From Bacteroides pyogenes DSM 20611 = JCM 6294 (GTDB lineage: Bacteria; Bacteroidota; Bacteroidia; Bacteroidales; Bacteroidaceae): a stretch of 64,000 nt of DNA. Under the pieces are notes generated by a model, which did not search any database, had not been told where the DNA came from, and saw only the letters and a program-made list of their open reading frames with translations. Position 1 is the first letter of the stretch, and each line of letters begins with the position of its first letter. Of this stretch, positions 45,592 to 55,715 are shown piece after piece. The stretch spans positions 99,291 to 163,290 of the forward strand of contig NZ_ATZH01000009.1 in NCBI RefSeq assembly GCF_000428105.1, in the 5' to 3' direction. Position numbers and translations under genes: made by a program.

Positions 45592-46194
45592 TCATAATTG
45601 CCCGCTTTCCACCTGCAATACGATTCGTTCCACCATCCTGTCTTCCCCTTCGGGATCGTATTCCTTCTTCAGGCTGGCGCCGAACAGGGCGGCGAATGTC
45701 TGGTAAAATCCTGCCTTGAAAGGTCCCATGAATGCTTTTACCAGTTCGTAACTGGTTTGGTGGCTTTGTCGGTCTATCAGCTTTATCAACAGTTTTCCCT
45801 GCGAAAAAGAGAGTTTTTTCATTTGCGGGGTATATTGTTCTTTCAGTCCTTTTTCCACTCGTTTGATGTGTTTGTTGCGAGCTTTTTCATTGGGTAACGT
45901 TTGCAGGTATTCATAAGTTTCGATGATAGCCCGGTTCACCTCTTTGGAAATGGGATATACTTTTTTCACGTTTCTCACCAGCCGGTAATATTCAATCCGT
46001 TCCTTTTCGCTTTTGAACGAGAGCGGGCGGAAGATGTACACTGTCTTCAGTTGTACGCACGGTATCGTATCCCCTTCGTAAATACACATCGGAACGAGGT
46101 ATCCGCGGATGGGCTGTTGTTCCTGCGCCTGCACGCCGGGGCAAAGTAAGGCGACCGACAACCATAGGATGGCTATGGACAGATATTTCTTCAC
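45592..46194 (-). CDS. DUF4294 domain protein
   Basis: 200 residues with a signal peptide (about 1-24). The core GYLVPMCIYEGDTIPCVQLKTVYIF followed by YYRLVRNVKKVYPISKE and a long basic helical part matches DUF4294, a Bacteroidota family without known function. A - strand TATTTTTG box (46206-46199) overlaps the ATG region and would leave almost no leader. Confidence 0.85.
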   Translation of the reverse strand: MKKYLSIAILWLSVALLCPGVQAQEQQPIRGYLVPMCIYEGDTIPCVQLKTVYIFRPLSFKSEKERIEYYRLVRNVKKVYPISKEVNRAIIETYEYLQTLPNEKARNKHIKRVEKGLKEQYTPQMKKLSFSQGKLLIKLIDRQSHQTSYELVKAFMGPFKAGFYQTFAALFGASLKKEYDPEGEDRMVERIVLQVESGQL

Positions 46195-46462
46195 CCTACA
46201 AAAATAGAATATTATTTGTTGATAATCAGCTTTGATTGTTTTTTCTCAGGCTCATTAACTTATTTAAACTGCCGGTATTGATTTTTCTATCCCGGAGTTC
46301 TTACGGAATAGAAATACGGAAATATTGATATTCAGCTTTATTCTCAGGAGTGGTTGCATTCCGTAAAAACGTTTGTTTTTGATTTTCAACTTACTGTTTT
46401 TTATTGGTTTTATTGGTGTATGAGAGGTATATGTAATCATCATATAGAGCTGTTTCGTTATT

Positions 46463-46570
46463 CATATATATCCACCGTGGTAGCCATATATATCTATCGC
46501 GCTGGGCATATATATCCACCACGCTGAGTATATATACTCACCACTGATGCCTATATATGTATAGGATGCT
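46463..46570. repeat. 22-bp degenerate tandem repeat array, sister of 6542-6680
   Basis: Units at 46463, 46485, 46507, 46529 and a decayed unit at 46551 begin [C/T]ATATATA[T/C], continue CCACC or variants, and end GCTGRG-like. Period is exactly 22 bp for the first four. The consensus agrees with the array after yifB. Confidence 0.8.
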
Positions 46571-46701
46571 ATGAAAATACTAATGCTTTGGGATGAGATT
46601 TACTCTTTACCGATGGATATAACCTGCTTGTGATTAAAAAAGGAAGAGCTACCTGCAAGGTTTGAAGAAATTTCATTCTTTGGCTTCTAAAAAATATATT
46701 C

Positions 46702-46736
46702 TTTGCTTGCAGTTGGTCGTACTTCATTTATTTTTG
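46702..46736 (+). promoter_or_regulatory. promoter of helix-hairpin-helix gene
   Basis: TATTTTTG (46729-46736) fits the -7 box. TTTG (46702-46705) at 23 bp, or CTTG (46706-46709) at 19 bp, may be the -33 box. Confidence 0.55.
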
Positions 46737-46780
46737 CACCGCAAATTAATTGTTGACCTTGAAAAAAACGAATCTACTGC

Positions 46781-48817
46781 ATGAAAAGAAATCGGCTGAT
46801 ATGGTTGATAAGTATTATGAACAGTGTGTTGATAACTTCCGTTTGTAACGCTCAAACACCTTCAGAACGTGTTTTGGAAGATATAATCGAAGAATCGTCT
46901 GTTAATAACGATGTTGAAGAACCCGATTGGGAAGATGAACTGGAAGAGCTTTCCCACCGGATTCGGGAACCGCTTGATATGAATACGGCTACCCGCGATC
47001 AGCTCCGGCAGTTTCCTTTTTTAACCGATCTCCAAATAGAAAATCTGTTGGCTTATATTTATATAAACGGACCGATGCAGACTGTTTACGAACTGCAATT
47101 GGTGGATGGGTTCGACCGCAGAACAATCGAATATCTGCTGCCTTTCGTCTGTGTGAGAGATATCAACAATCGGGAAGATTTCCGGTGGAAAAGCATGTTG
47201 AAAAACAGTCTGAAATATGGTGTGCATGAGGGCTTAATTCGTTTGGATATACCGTTTTATAAACGAAAAGGTTATGAACATGCTTACCTCGGGCCTTCTG
47301 TTTATAACTCTTTGAAATACGTATTTCGTTATCGGGACAATCTGTATGCGGGAATGACTGCCGAGAAAGATGCTGGAGAGCCTTTCGGAGCTTTACACAA
47401 CGGGAGGGGATACGATTATTATTCGTTTTATGTTTTTCTTCGTCGCTGCGGACGCCTGAAAGCATTGGCATTGGGCAACTATCGCATAAGTTTCGGGCAG
47501 GGGCTTGTGCTCGGTTCCGGATACCTGACGGGGAAGACGGCGTATGCTTTTTCCGGTCAGACCGTTGGGCAGGGTATCCGCAGACATGCCTCCACCGACG
47601 AAGTAAACTACTTCAGGGGAGCGGCTGCCACGCTTTCTCTTTCCGACAGATGGAATGTATCGGCTTTTTATTCGCATCGATTGATTGACGGTACGGTTGA
47701 GAACGGCGTCATTACTTCCATATATAGAACGGGCCTGCACCGCAGCCGGAAAGAGGCGGAGAAGAAAGACGCTTTCGCCTTGCAGTCGGCGGGAGGAAAC
47801 GTAAGTTATGAACAACACCGTATAAAGCTGGGTATAAGCGGGGTTTACTACTTTTTCAACCGGAGTTATGAACCGTTATTAACAGGCTATTCACGCTATA
47901 GTCTGCACGGACGGAGGTTCTATAATCTGGGGATGGATTATGCTTGTCGCTTCCATCGTTTTTCTGTTCAGGGCGAAACGGCGATGGGAAAACAGGGTTG
48001 GGCTTCGCTCAATCGTTTGGAATATTCTCCGGCGCAAGGAACAAAACTGATGTTCATTCATCGCTACTATGCTTACGACTATTGGGCGATGTTTGCCCGT
48101 TCGTTTTCCGAAGGAAACAGCGTAGAGAATGAAAACGGCTGTTATCTGGCAGTGGAAACCGCTCCGTTCCGCCGTTGGAATTTCTTCGCTTCGTTCGATC
48201 TGTTCCGGTTTCCGTGGAAGAAGTACCGGATCAGCAAACCTTCTGCCGGAGCCGACGGACTGTTTCAGGCAACTTTCTCGGCACGGAAGTATCTCACTAT
48301 GTATCTCCGATACCGTTATAAACAAAAAGAACGGGATGCGACGGGAACGGGCGGAAATGTTACGCAACCCGTATTTCGCCATCAGCTTCGCTATCGGTTG
48401 GATTGCCACCCTTCAGAATCGGTTTCATGCCGCACGACAATGGATTATGTTCATTTCCACATCAAGGGAGAAACTGCTTCCGTCGGATACCAACTATCGC
48501 AAATGCTCTCTTATCGTTTGCCTTGGTTGGCTTTGAAAGCGCAGGTTCAGGGCAGCTATTTTTGTACCGGCGATTACGATTCGCGGGTGTATATTGCCGA
48601 AAAAGGGTTGCTTTATACATTCCATACTCCTTCCTTTCAGGGGCGTGGCATGCGGTGGACCGCTCATTTGCGCTACGACCTGAATGAGCATTGGATGCTG
48701 ATAGCGAAGTTCGGCGAAACCATCTATCGCGACCGTCGCGAAATAGGTTCGGGCAATGATTTGATCTGCGGAAACAAAAAAGCCGACCTGCAGATGCAGT
48801 TACGTATGAAGTTTTAA
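46781..48817 (+). CDS. helix-hairpin-helix domain outer-membrane-like protein
   Basis: 678 residues with a signal peptide (about 1-24). An acidic segment is followed by ComEA-type helix-hairpin-helix motifs (LDMNTATRDQLRQFPFLTDLQIENLLAYI, about 65-95, and VDGFDRRTIEYLLPF). The remaining 540 residues are alternating aromatic beta strands resembling an outer-membrane barrel, ending in a final LQMQLRMKF strand with terminal Phe. Related proteins are common single-copy genes in Bacteroidota; DNA uptake has been suggested for HhH domains but is unproven here. Confidence 0.82.
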   Translation: MKRNRLIWLISIMNSVLITSVCNAQTPSERVLEDIIEESSVNNDVEEPDWEDELEELSHRIREPLDMNTATRDQLRQFPFLTDLQIENLLAYIYINGPMQTVYELQLVDGFDRRTIEYLLPFVCVRDINNREDFRWKSMLKNSLKYGVHEGLIRLDIPFYKRKGYEHAYLGPSVYNSLKYVFRYRDNLYAGMTAEKDAGEPFGALHNGRGYDYYSFYVFLRRCGRLKALALGNYRISFGQGLVLGSGYLTGKTAYAFSGQTVGQGIRRHASTDEVNYFRGAAATLSLSDRWNVSAFYSHRLIDGTVENGVITSIYRTGLHRSRKEAEKKDAFALQSAGGNVSYEQHRIKLGISGVYYFFNRSYEPLLTGYSRYSLHGRRFYNLGMDYACRFHRFSVQGETAMGKQGWASLNRLEYSPAQGTKLMFIHRYYAYDYWAMFARSFSEGNSVENENGCYLAVETAPFRRWNFFASFDLFRFPWKKYRISKPSAGADGLFQATFSARKYLTMYLRYRYKQKERDATGTGGNVTQPVFRHQLRYRLDCHPSESVSCRTTMDYVHFHIKGETASVGYQLSQMLSYRLPWLALKAQVQGSYFCTGDYDSRVYIAEKGLLYTFHTPSFQGRGMRWTAHLRYDLNEHWMLIAKFGETIYRDRREIGSGNDLICGNKKADLQMQLRMKF

Positions 48818-48819
48818 GC

Positions 48820-48827
48820 TATATTTG
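48820..48827 (+). promoter_or_regulatory. -7 box of second ECF sigma gene
   Basis: TATATTTG is a perfect TAnnTTTG, 40 bp before the sigma ATG. No clear -33 TTTG. Confidence 0.55.
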
Positions 48828-48867
48828 CGGTTCGATGTAATAAAAATAAAGGAAAATAAGCAAATCG

Positions 48868-49365
48868 ATGGACAATAAAGCATCTTTTGACCGTATGTTT
48901 AATGAATGGTATGCGCAAATGGTATATTTTGCTTACTATTTTATAAACGACGGAGAAGTATGCAAGGACATTGTGAGCGATGCTTTCGAATATTTATGGC
49001 GTAACTTCGACAAGATAGAGGAAAATACTGCAAAAACTTATCTTTATACTATCATACGCACACGTTGCATAGATTTTCTCCGTAAGCAACAGATTCATGA
49101 GAAGTATGTGGAATTTGCTTCGCAGCTTGCGGGTAAGATCATAGAAGCCGACAGGCATAAGTCGGATGAGCGTATCAAGTCGCTCAGGAAAGCGATGGAA
49201 AAACTTACTCCTTACAATTGTCATATTCTGGAAGAGTGTTACATTCACAATAAAAAATACAAAGAAGTAGCCGAAAGTTTGAATGTAAGCGTGGCAGCCA
49301 TTCATAAGAATATTGTGAAGGCATTGCGTATTCTCCGAAAAGAGCTTAATGAAAAAGGTAACTGA
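48868..49365 (+). CDS. ECF RNA polymerase sigma-70 factor
   Basis: 165 residues: region 2 (FDRMFNEWYAQMVYFAYYFINDGEVCKDIVSDAFEYLW, about 7-45) and region 4 (LTPYNCHILEECYIHNKKYKEVAESLNVSVAAIHKNIVKALRILRK, about 112-160). It has its own promoter and is paired with the FecR gene 44 bp downstream. It should drive the SusC operon at 50837. Confidence 0.93.
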   Translation: MDNKASFDRMFNEWYAQMVYFAYYFINDGEVCKDIVSDAFEYLWRNFDKIEENTAKTYLYTIIRTRCIDFLRKQQIHEKYVEFASQLAGKIIEADRHKSDERIKSLRKAMEKLTPYNCHILEECYIHNKKYKEVAESLNVSVAAIHKNIVKALRILRKELNEKGN

Positions 49366-49409
49366 AACAGGGGTTAAATCGTATATGATATAGAAATAGT
49401 ACAAATTTG

Positions 49410-50573
49410 ATGATGAACGATAACAAAATACATATAACCGGACCGGAAGAAGAAGCTTTGCAGATGATGGAAAACGCTTCTCATATTACTTCAGAGCAAC
49501 TCGAAAGCCTGAAAAATGAGGATGAATGCATGCAACTTTGTTGTGACGTTGCGGAAATCACAATGTACATGCAGCGAGAGAGAGATGCATTAAAACTGGA
49601 TATCGCGAAAGAATTATCTGACTTTCATCGCAAGCGTTCATCTCGAAAAACAAAACGCATGAAATGGGTGGCAGTGTCTTTGGGAGTTGCGGCTTCTGTG
49701 GCCGGTCTTCTTGTTTTACGTTTGTTTTTTTCTTCTCCCGTTCCCGATAAAATTGAAGTTTTTCTGGCAGATCATTCTGCTTCTACACAGGTGACTTTGC
49801 AAATAGCAGGCGAAAAAGAGATAGAGCCTGTGATGGCAGCTGTCAAAAAAATATCTGCTCCTGCTGAATTATCTTCCGGCGAAATCAGTTACTTGGTTCA
49901 TAAGGAGCAAAGAAAGGAAGTGGAGCAAAAAAGAGTAGAGATGCATAAACTGACTATCCCCAGGGGAGGAACATTCAAAGTTATTCTTTCCGACGGAAGC
50001 GAAGTCTATCTGAATGCAGACACTCGGTTTACGTATCCTACTGTTTTCAATGGAAAAGAAAGAGTCGTTTGGCTCAATGGAGAAGCTTATTTTAAAGTTG
50101 CCCGTAATACCGAATGTCCTTTTATTGTGAAAAGCGGGCGTATAGATATTCGTGTACTGGGTACCGAATTCGACGTCTGTAACTATCCTTCGACCGATGC
50201 TCGCGTCACTTTGATCGAAGGGAAAGTAGCTGTCAGAGATACTTGTGGGGGTAAAACCATCGAAATGAATCCCAAACAAAGCATACAATATTTTTCTGAT
50301 GGAACGTACCGATTGACCGAAGTAGATACGGAGGCATATTTGTATTGGAAAGAGGGATTCTTTTATTTTGATGATGTCACACTGGCTGATATGATGAAAG
50401 AGATAGGGAGGTGGTACAACATTGACATAGAATTCAGAAATGCTTCTATAATGGGTTTGCGCATGCACTTCTCCACCAATCGTAACCGGGAGATTGATCA
50501 TATAGTCGATTTGTTGAACCGGATGGAAAAGATTCATGCTTATTTTGAGTCGGGAAGACTGATTATAGAATAA
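49410..50573 (+). CDS. FecR family anti-sigma factor
   Basis: About 387 residues (ATG at 49410 or 49413). It has a cytoplasmic N-terminus (1-82), a membrane helix (MKWVAVSLGVAASVAGLLVL, about 83-102), a FecR domain (MHKLTIPRGGTFKVILSDGSEVYLNADTRFTYP... FNGKERVVWLNGEAYFKV, about 175-285) and a C-terminal DUF4974 domain (about 310-387). It senses the STN domain of the following SusC and controls the preceding sigma factor. Confidence 0.92.
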   Translation: MMNDNKIHITGPEEEALQMMENASHITSEQLESLKNEDECMQLCCDVAEITMYMQRERDALKLDIAKELSDFHRKRSSRKTKRMKWVAVSLGVAASVAGLLVLRLFFSSPVPDKIEVFLADHSASTQVTLQIAGEKEIEPVMAAVKKISAPAELSSGEISYLVHKEQRKEVEQKRVEMHKLTIPRGGTFKVILSDGSEVYLNADTRFTYPTVFNGKERVVWLNGEAYFKVARNTECPFIVKSGRIDIRVLGTEFDVCNYPSTDARVTLIEGKVAVRDTCGGKTIEMNPKQSIQYFSDGTYRLTEVDTEAYLYWKEGFFYFDDVTLADMMKEIGRWYNIDIEFRNASIMGLRMHFSTNRNREIDHIVDLLNRMEKIHAYFESGRLIIE

Positions 50574-50768
50574 TTTTTTATGTGAAACACATAAACCTTG
50601 GATAGTGATTGAAAGTTGTTTCTATTTTCTCATGTTTTCTCGTGTTGAATGAGTTTTCCATCCTGAATTACCCAAAGAATAAAAGGGAGCGGAAAAATAT
50701 CGCCTGTGAACTTTATTGTAGAAAATGATGACAGTTTTCTGAGTTTTCCTGAAAATAGCGTTTTTTAG

Positions 50769-50796
50769 GGTAACCATCTTTCTTTTAATTTCGTAT
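50769..50796 (+). promoter_or_regulatory. candidate ECF-type promoter ahead of susC
   Basis: GGTAACC (50769-50775), a 16-bp spacer and CGTAT (50792-50796) resemble the generic GGAAC-N16/17-CGTnn ECF promoter, 41 bp before the susC ATG. No TAnnTTTG box is present at that position. The call is from similarity to the general ECF pattern only. Confidence 0.3.
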
Positions 50797-50836
50797 AAAA
50801 TAAAAAGAATAAAATAAAATTTAACTATTCAGGCTT

Positions 50837-53800
50837 ATGAAAAAGAATCAAGCGCAAAAAATCACTGTTTTATTTTTGCTTTTTCTTTTTTCTTGTTCAT
50901 CCTATCTGGGAGCGCAAACCGGTAAAGAAAAGCAAATAACGATGGAGTTTAAAAATGAACGCTTACCTTCTATTTTTAAGCGTTTAGAAAAAGTATCCCG
51001 CTACAAGGTGCTTTTCATTTATGACGAAATTAATTCGTATACTTCTACCGGAAAAGTAGAAAATGCTACCATCGATGAGGCATTGGTGGCCATTATAGGA
51101 AAAAATCCCCTTAAATACCATATTGAAGGGCAATTTATCAATATCACCAGAAAGGATTCTAAAAAAGATTTTTCGGAAGTTATCGGTAAGATATCTTCCG
51201 AAGAAGACGGATTGCCTGTTATTGGAGCAACTGTTTTGGTAGAAGGAACTTCTTTGCGGACAACTACAGACAATGATGGAAACTTTAAATTGTTCAACGT
51301 TCCTCAAGGCAGCTGGATAAAGTTTTCTTATATAGGTATGCAGACGCAAGTGCTGAATGCTTCGTCCCGTATGTCCGTCGTCATGAAATCGGATACGAAG
51401 GTATTGGATGAAGTTGTTGTTACAGGTATATTCAACCGCAAAAAAGAAGGGTTTACCGGTTCGGCGATTGCCATAAAAGGGGAAGAACTGAAAAAATACA
51501 GTACTACGAATGTAGCCAAAGCACTGTCGGCTGTAGCCCCCGGACTTCGTATCATGGAGGATATATCCAATGGATCAAATCCGAATAACCTGCCCGATAT
51601 GCGTATGCGGGGAGGAGCGAACATGGATTTAAGTGCTACAAGCAGTGAAGTGTTGTCTTTACAAGGAGAATATGAAACCTATCCCAATCAACCGTTGCTT
51701 ATTATGGACGGGTTTGAAATAACTGTACAGACTCTTGCCGATTTAGATCCCGACCGCGTTTCGTCCATCGTATTGCTGAAAGATGCGGCAGCTACAGCTA
51801 TTTACGGTTCGCGTGCGGCGAATGGGGTAATTGTAATCGAAAGTAAAACACCTAAACCCGGCCGCATTTGGGTAACATACGGCGGTGAGCTGCGTGTGGA
51901 AAATCCAGACCTTACCGGCTATAATCTGATGAACGCGAAAGAGAAACTCGATGCGGAACTTAAATCGGGACTTTACACTTACGGCGGTGAGACGGTGGAG
52001 AAATGGGAAGTATATCAATCGAAGTTGCGCGAAGTTCTGTCGGGAGTAGATACTTATTGGTTGGATAAACCTTTGCAGACATCTTTTCAACAGCGCCATA
52101 CATTGACTTTGGAAGGCGGTGATGAGGCTTTGCGCTACCGTATGTATGTGGGTTACAATAGCTCTCCGGGTGTGATGAAAGAAAGTAAGCGAGATGTGTT
52201 GACGGGTGCGCTCGATTTTCAGTACCGATTGAAAAAAGTGTTGTTGAAAAATAGCATTACACTGGATAATTCGGTAGCTAATGAGTCTCCGTGGGGAAGT
52301 TTCGGTGAGTACACCCGCCTGAATCCTTATTTGCGTCCTTATGGAGAAAATGGAGAGATTTTGAAACATTTGGATAACTTTAAAGGATTGGGTGATATAT
52401 CGAATTATTTGAATCCGATGTACAATACTACCTTTCACAGTAAAGATCAAAGCAAAAACTTCACGGTGCGGGAACTCTTCAAGGTGGAGTATTATGCTAC
52501 CGATGATTTGCGATTGGAAGGAGCTTTCTCTTTATCGAAGAGCGTAGGTCACCGTGATATTTTCCGTCCGGCCCAGCACACTGCGTTCGACAGAATAACG
52601 GATCCTACCTTACGAGGCGATTATCGACGGAGCCAAAGTGAATCGGTAAGATGGGGAATAGACTTCACGGGAAGTTGGAATAAACAGCTGCAAGATCATT
52701 ATCTTACGGCCAATGCTCGTATGAGTGTATTGGAAAATAGGATGGAAAGTTACGGAAATTATGTCACGGGATTCCCGAACGACAATATGGATAATTTATT
52801 GTTCGGCAAGAAATACAATGAGAAGGTGACCGGGCTGGAAAGTACAAGCCGCAGTCTGGGCTGGGTAATTGCCGGAGGATATTCTTATAAATATAAGTAT
52901 TCGTTCGATTTCAATGTTCGCCTGGACGGTTCTTCCGAATTCGGGAAAAACAATCGTTGGGCGCCTTTCTGGTCGGCAGGTCTCCGTTGGGATCTGAAAA
53001 AAGAATCGTTTTTGAAAGATTTCTCTTTCGTTTCCGATTTTATTCTGCGAGGAACTTATGGCACAACCGGTTCGCAAGGTTTTAACCCTTACCAGGCACA
53101 TGGATATTATACTTACGCAAATCTGCTGCTGCCTTATTATTCGTCCGATGCCACCGGTTCGGAGATTTTGGCGATGCACAATGAAGATTTGAAATGGCAG
53201 ACTACTAAAAACACAAATCTTGCCTTGGAACTGGGTGTGCTCGACAGTCGTTTGACGGCTCGTATAGAATATTATCGGAAAGTGACGAACAATATGATTA
53301 CTCAAGTGAGCCTTGCGCCTTCCGTAGGTTTTCCGCAGTATCCTGAAAATATAGGGAAACTTGAAAACAAAGGTTGGGAAGTCACATTCTCTGCCATTCC
53401 TTATAGAAATCCGTCGAAACAGTCGTATTGGGTGATATCTCTCAACGGGTCGCATAATACCGATAAGCTGTTGAAAATTTCGGAAGCCATGCGGCATATC
53501 AACGAAATAAATTCCGGCAAGCTGAATGACGCTCCGTTACCGCGCTATCAGGAGGGAGAGTCTATTTATCGCATCTGGGTGGTTCGATCTTTGGGTATCG
53601 ATCCGGCTTCCGGCGATGAAATTTTAATGAAGCGTAATGGCGAAATGACGAGCGCTGTCAATTGGAATGCCAACGATGTTGTTCCCATCGGGAATACAGA
53701 ACCTAAGTGGCAAGGTCATATAAATTCATCTTTTACTTATATGGGATGGGGTGCCGATGTGAGCTTCAGGTATCGATTCGGCGGCCAGGTATATAATCAG

Positions 53801-54163
53801 ACTTTGCTGGATAAAGTGGAGAATGCGGATCTGAGGTATAATGTTGATCGTCGAGTGTCGCAACTTCGTTGGATGAGACCCGGAGATAAATCTCAATTCC
53901 GTGAGATCAACACCACCGGTTCGGGAACGAAAGCCACTTCCCGTTTCATTATGGATGAAAATGTGTTTCAAGGCAGTTCGTTGTCGGTTTACTATCGTAT
54001 GGATCGTACGAACACAAAATTTATAAAACAATGGGGACTGAGTTCCGCCAAGGTTGCGTTCAATATGGAAGATTTCTTCTATCTATCGTCAGTCAAGCGC
54101 GAGAGAGGTCTGCATTACCCCTTCTCCCGTCAGTTTACTTTTTCTTTGAATGTCGGTTTTTAA
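50837..54163 (+). CDS. SusC-type TonB-dependent transporter with STN signalling domain
   Basis: 1108 residues: signal peptide, STN domain (EFKNERLPSIFKRLEKVSRYKVLFIYDEI..., about 35-100), CarboxypepD_reg-like domain (about 110-190), plug with PLLIMDGFEI and VSSIVLLKDAAATAIYGSRAANGVIVIES (about 285-340), and barrel. The STN domain pairs with the FecR protein upstream. The operon continues with susD, DUF4843, a PKD-like protein and two protease-family genes and has no glycosidase, so peptide or protein import is a reasonable guess. Confidence 0.93.
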   Translation: MKKNQAQKITVLFLLFLFSCSSYLGAQTGKEKQITMEFKNERLPSIFKRLEKVSRYKVLFIYDEINSYTSTGKVENATIDEALVAIIGKNPLKYHIEGQFINITRKDSKKDFSEVIGKISSEEDGLPVIGATVLVEGTSLRTTTDNDGNFKLFNVPQGSWIKFSYIGMQTQVLNASSRMSVVMKSDTKVLDEVVVTGIFNRKKEGFTGSAIAIKGEELKKYSTTNVAKALSAVAPGLRIMEDISNGSNPNNLPDMRMRGGANMDLSATSSEVLSLQGEYETYPNQPLLIMDGFEITVQTLADLDPDRVSSIVLLKDAAATAIYGSRAANGVIVIESKTPKPGRIWVTYGGELRVENPDLTGYNLMNAKEKLDAELKSGLYTYGGETVEKWEVYQSKLREVLSGVDTYWLDKPLQTSFQQRHTLTLEGGDEALRYRMYVGYNSSPGVMKESKRDVLTGALDFQYRLKKVLLKNSITLDNSVANESPWGSFGEYTRLNPYLRPYGENGEILKHLDNFKGLGDISNYLNPMYNTTFHSKDQSKNFTVRELFKVEYYATDDLRLEGAFSLSKSVGHRDIFRPAQHTAFDRITDPTLRGDYRRSQSESVRWGIDFTGSWNKQLQDHYLTANARMSVLENRMESYGNYVTGFPNDNMDNLLFGKKYNEKVTGLESTSRSLGWVIAGGYSYKYKYSFDFNVRLDGSSEFGKNNRWAPFWSAGLRWDLKKESFLKDFSFVSDFILRGTYGTTGSQGFNPYQAHGYYTYANLLLPYYSSDATGSEILAMHNEDLKWQTTKNTNLALELGVLDSRLTARIEYYRKVTNNMITQVSLAPSVGFPQYPENIGKLENKGWEVTFSAIPYRNPSKQSYWVISLNGSHNTDKLLKISEAMRHINEINSGKLNDAPLPRYQEGESIYRIWVVRSLGIDPASGDEILMKRNGEMTSAVNWNANDVVPIGNTEPKWQGHINSSFTYMGWGADVSFRYRFGGQVYNQTLLDKVENADLRYNVDRRVSQLRWMRPGDKSQFREINTTGSGTKATSRFIMDENVFQGSSLSVYYRMDRTNTKFIKQWGLSSAKVAFNMEDFFYLSSVKRERGLHYPFSRQFTFSLNVGF

Positions 54164-54179
54164 TTTAAAGCATAGTTGT

Positions 54180-55706
54180 ATGAAATATTTATACGTATCG
54201 TTGATAATAATGTTGCTTGGCCTTACGTCGTGCAACCACTGGTTGGATGTAGAACCGAAAACGTCTATCCCCACTGATAAACAATTTGAATCGGAACCGG
54301 GATTTAAAGATGCGCTCACCGGTATTTACCTTAAGTTGGGAACTACCCAGCTATATGCCGGAGATTTGACTTATGCTTATTTAGACGAGCTTGCAGGCTT
54401 GTATTCCGTATATCCCGGATATGATTCGGATGTTGTATACAACCAAAGCATTACATTCGATTATCAAAACCGCTTTTTGGGTAAGAAGAACGGGATTTAT
54501 TCGAGCATGTATAACATTATAGCCAATATCAATAATTTCTTGGAATATGTCGATAAAAATAAAGATGTATTGAAAACGGAGAGGTACTACGAAACAATGA
54601 AAGGAGAAGCATTAGGACTCCGTGCATTTCTTCACTTTGATTTGTTACGGCTCTTCGGACCTGTGTATAAAGAACATCCTGCGGAAAAGGCAATTCCTTA
54701 TCGTACTTCTTTTAATAAGAAAGCCACGCCTGTTATTACGGCGAATGAAGTGGTCGAAGTTCTTCTGAAAGATTTGAAGGAAGCCGAAACTTTACTGGTG
54801 AATAGTGACCCATGCGATTTTTTTACCGATCATGATGCAAATGGTTATGAACAAAAGAATCATTTCCTTGTGAATAGGGAATTCCGGATGAATTTGTATG
54901 CGGTAAAAGCCATGCTGGCACGCGTTTATTGCTATAAAGGCGATGGGGAAAGCAAAGAATTGGCAGTAAAGTATGCCCGTGAAGTAATCAATGCTTCCAA
55001 CTATTTCACTTTGTATACTTCACAGACTGCTTCCAATTATAACTCAATCCGTTATGAAGAGCAGATTTTCGGCATTACTGTGAATGAATTCGCCAATCTG
55101 CTTGTGAATAACAAAATGGGAATGGAAAGCACAAATCCGCAGGATCATTTTGCTACGCTCGAAGAAAACTTTAATTACTTCTACGAAAAAGCTGGAGCAG
55201 GAAATACAGATTGGAGGAGAAACCCTGAGATGTTTGAAGTAGGTAAGGATGCGGGTACTGTGTATGTGTTTTGCAGGAAGTACAATCAAAAGCCTTTGAT
55301 TTCAAAAAGTTTGAATAAGTACATAGGGGCCGATGCTGTTCCTTTGATTCGCCTTCCGGAAATGTATTACATCTTGGCTGAATGTATTGCCGATCCTTCC
55401 GAGAGCGTGAAAGCTTTGAATACTGTTCGTTTTGCACGGGGCATTTCTTATAACGACGAGATTGTAACTGCGGGTTATGACGAGCTCGACGCTTCTTCGT
55501 TGGATAATGTGCATCAGACTAAACGAATCAACGAAATTATGAAAGAGTATAGAAAAGAGTATTTCGGTGAAGGACAACTTTTCTACTTCTTCAAAGCACA
55601 CTATTATAGCACTTATTACGGTTGTGGCGAGGATAATATGACTGAAGCTCATTACCAAATGCCATTGCCCGATAACGAATATCTTTTTGGAAACAATTCT
55701 AAATAA
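54180..55706 (+). CDS. SusD/RagB family lipoprotein
   Basis: 508 residues from the ATG at 54180 (lipobox LTSC, Cys19), 17 nt after the SusC stop; an upstream Met at 54150 would overlap susC. GEALGLRAFLHFDLLRLFGP (about 142-161) and C-terminal EYRKEYFGEGQLFYFFKAH with MPLPDNEYLFG identify SusD. It is the lid for the adjacent SusC. Confidence 0.9.
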   Translation: MKYLYVSLIIMLLGLTSCNHWLDVEPKTSIPTDKQFESEPGFKDALTGIYLKLGTTQLYAGDLTYAYLDELAGLYSVYPGYDSDVVYNQSITFDYQNRFLGKKNGIYSSMYNIIANINNFLEYVDKNKDVLKTERYYETMKGEALGLRAFLHFDLLRLFGPVYKEHPAEKAIPYRTSFNKKATPVITANEVVEVLLKDLKEAETLLVNSDPCDFFTDHDANGYEQKNHFLVNREFRMNLYAVKAMLARVYCYKGDGESKELAVKYAREVINASNYFTLYTSQTASNYNSIRYEEQIFGITVNEFANLLVNNKMGMESTNPQDHFATLEENFNYFYEKAGAGNTDWRRNPEMFEVGKDAGTVYVFCRKYNQKPLISKSLNKYIGADAVPLIRLPEMYYILAECIADPSESVKALNTVRFARGISYNDEIVTAGYDELDASSLDNVHQTKRINEIMKEYRKEYFGEGQLFYFFKAHYYSTYYGCGEDNMTEAHYQMPLPDNEYLFGNNSK

Positions 55707-55715
55707 AGGAACATT

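Larger units (their letters stand above)
46195..46780. other. divergent intergenic region DUF4294 / helix-hairpin-helix gene
   Basis: 586 bp holding the TATATA repeat array (46463-46570) and the promoter at 46702-46736. No gene is supported. Confidence 0.6.

Noticed and set aside
50577..50595. TTTATGTG-AAA-CACATAAA hairpin after the second fecR
   Set aside because: A perfect stem, but no T-run follows on either strand, so it is not supported as a terminator or as an antisense RNA end.
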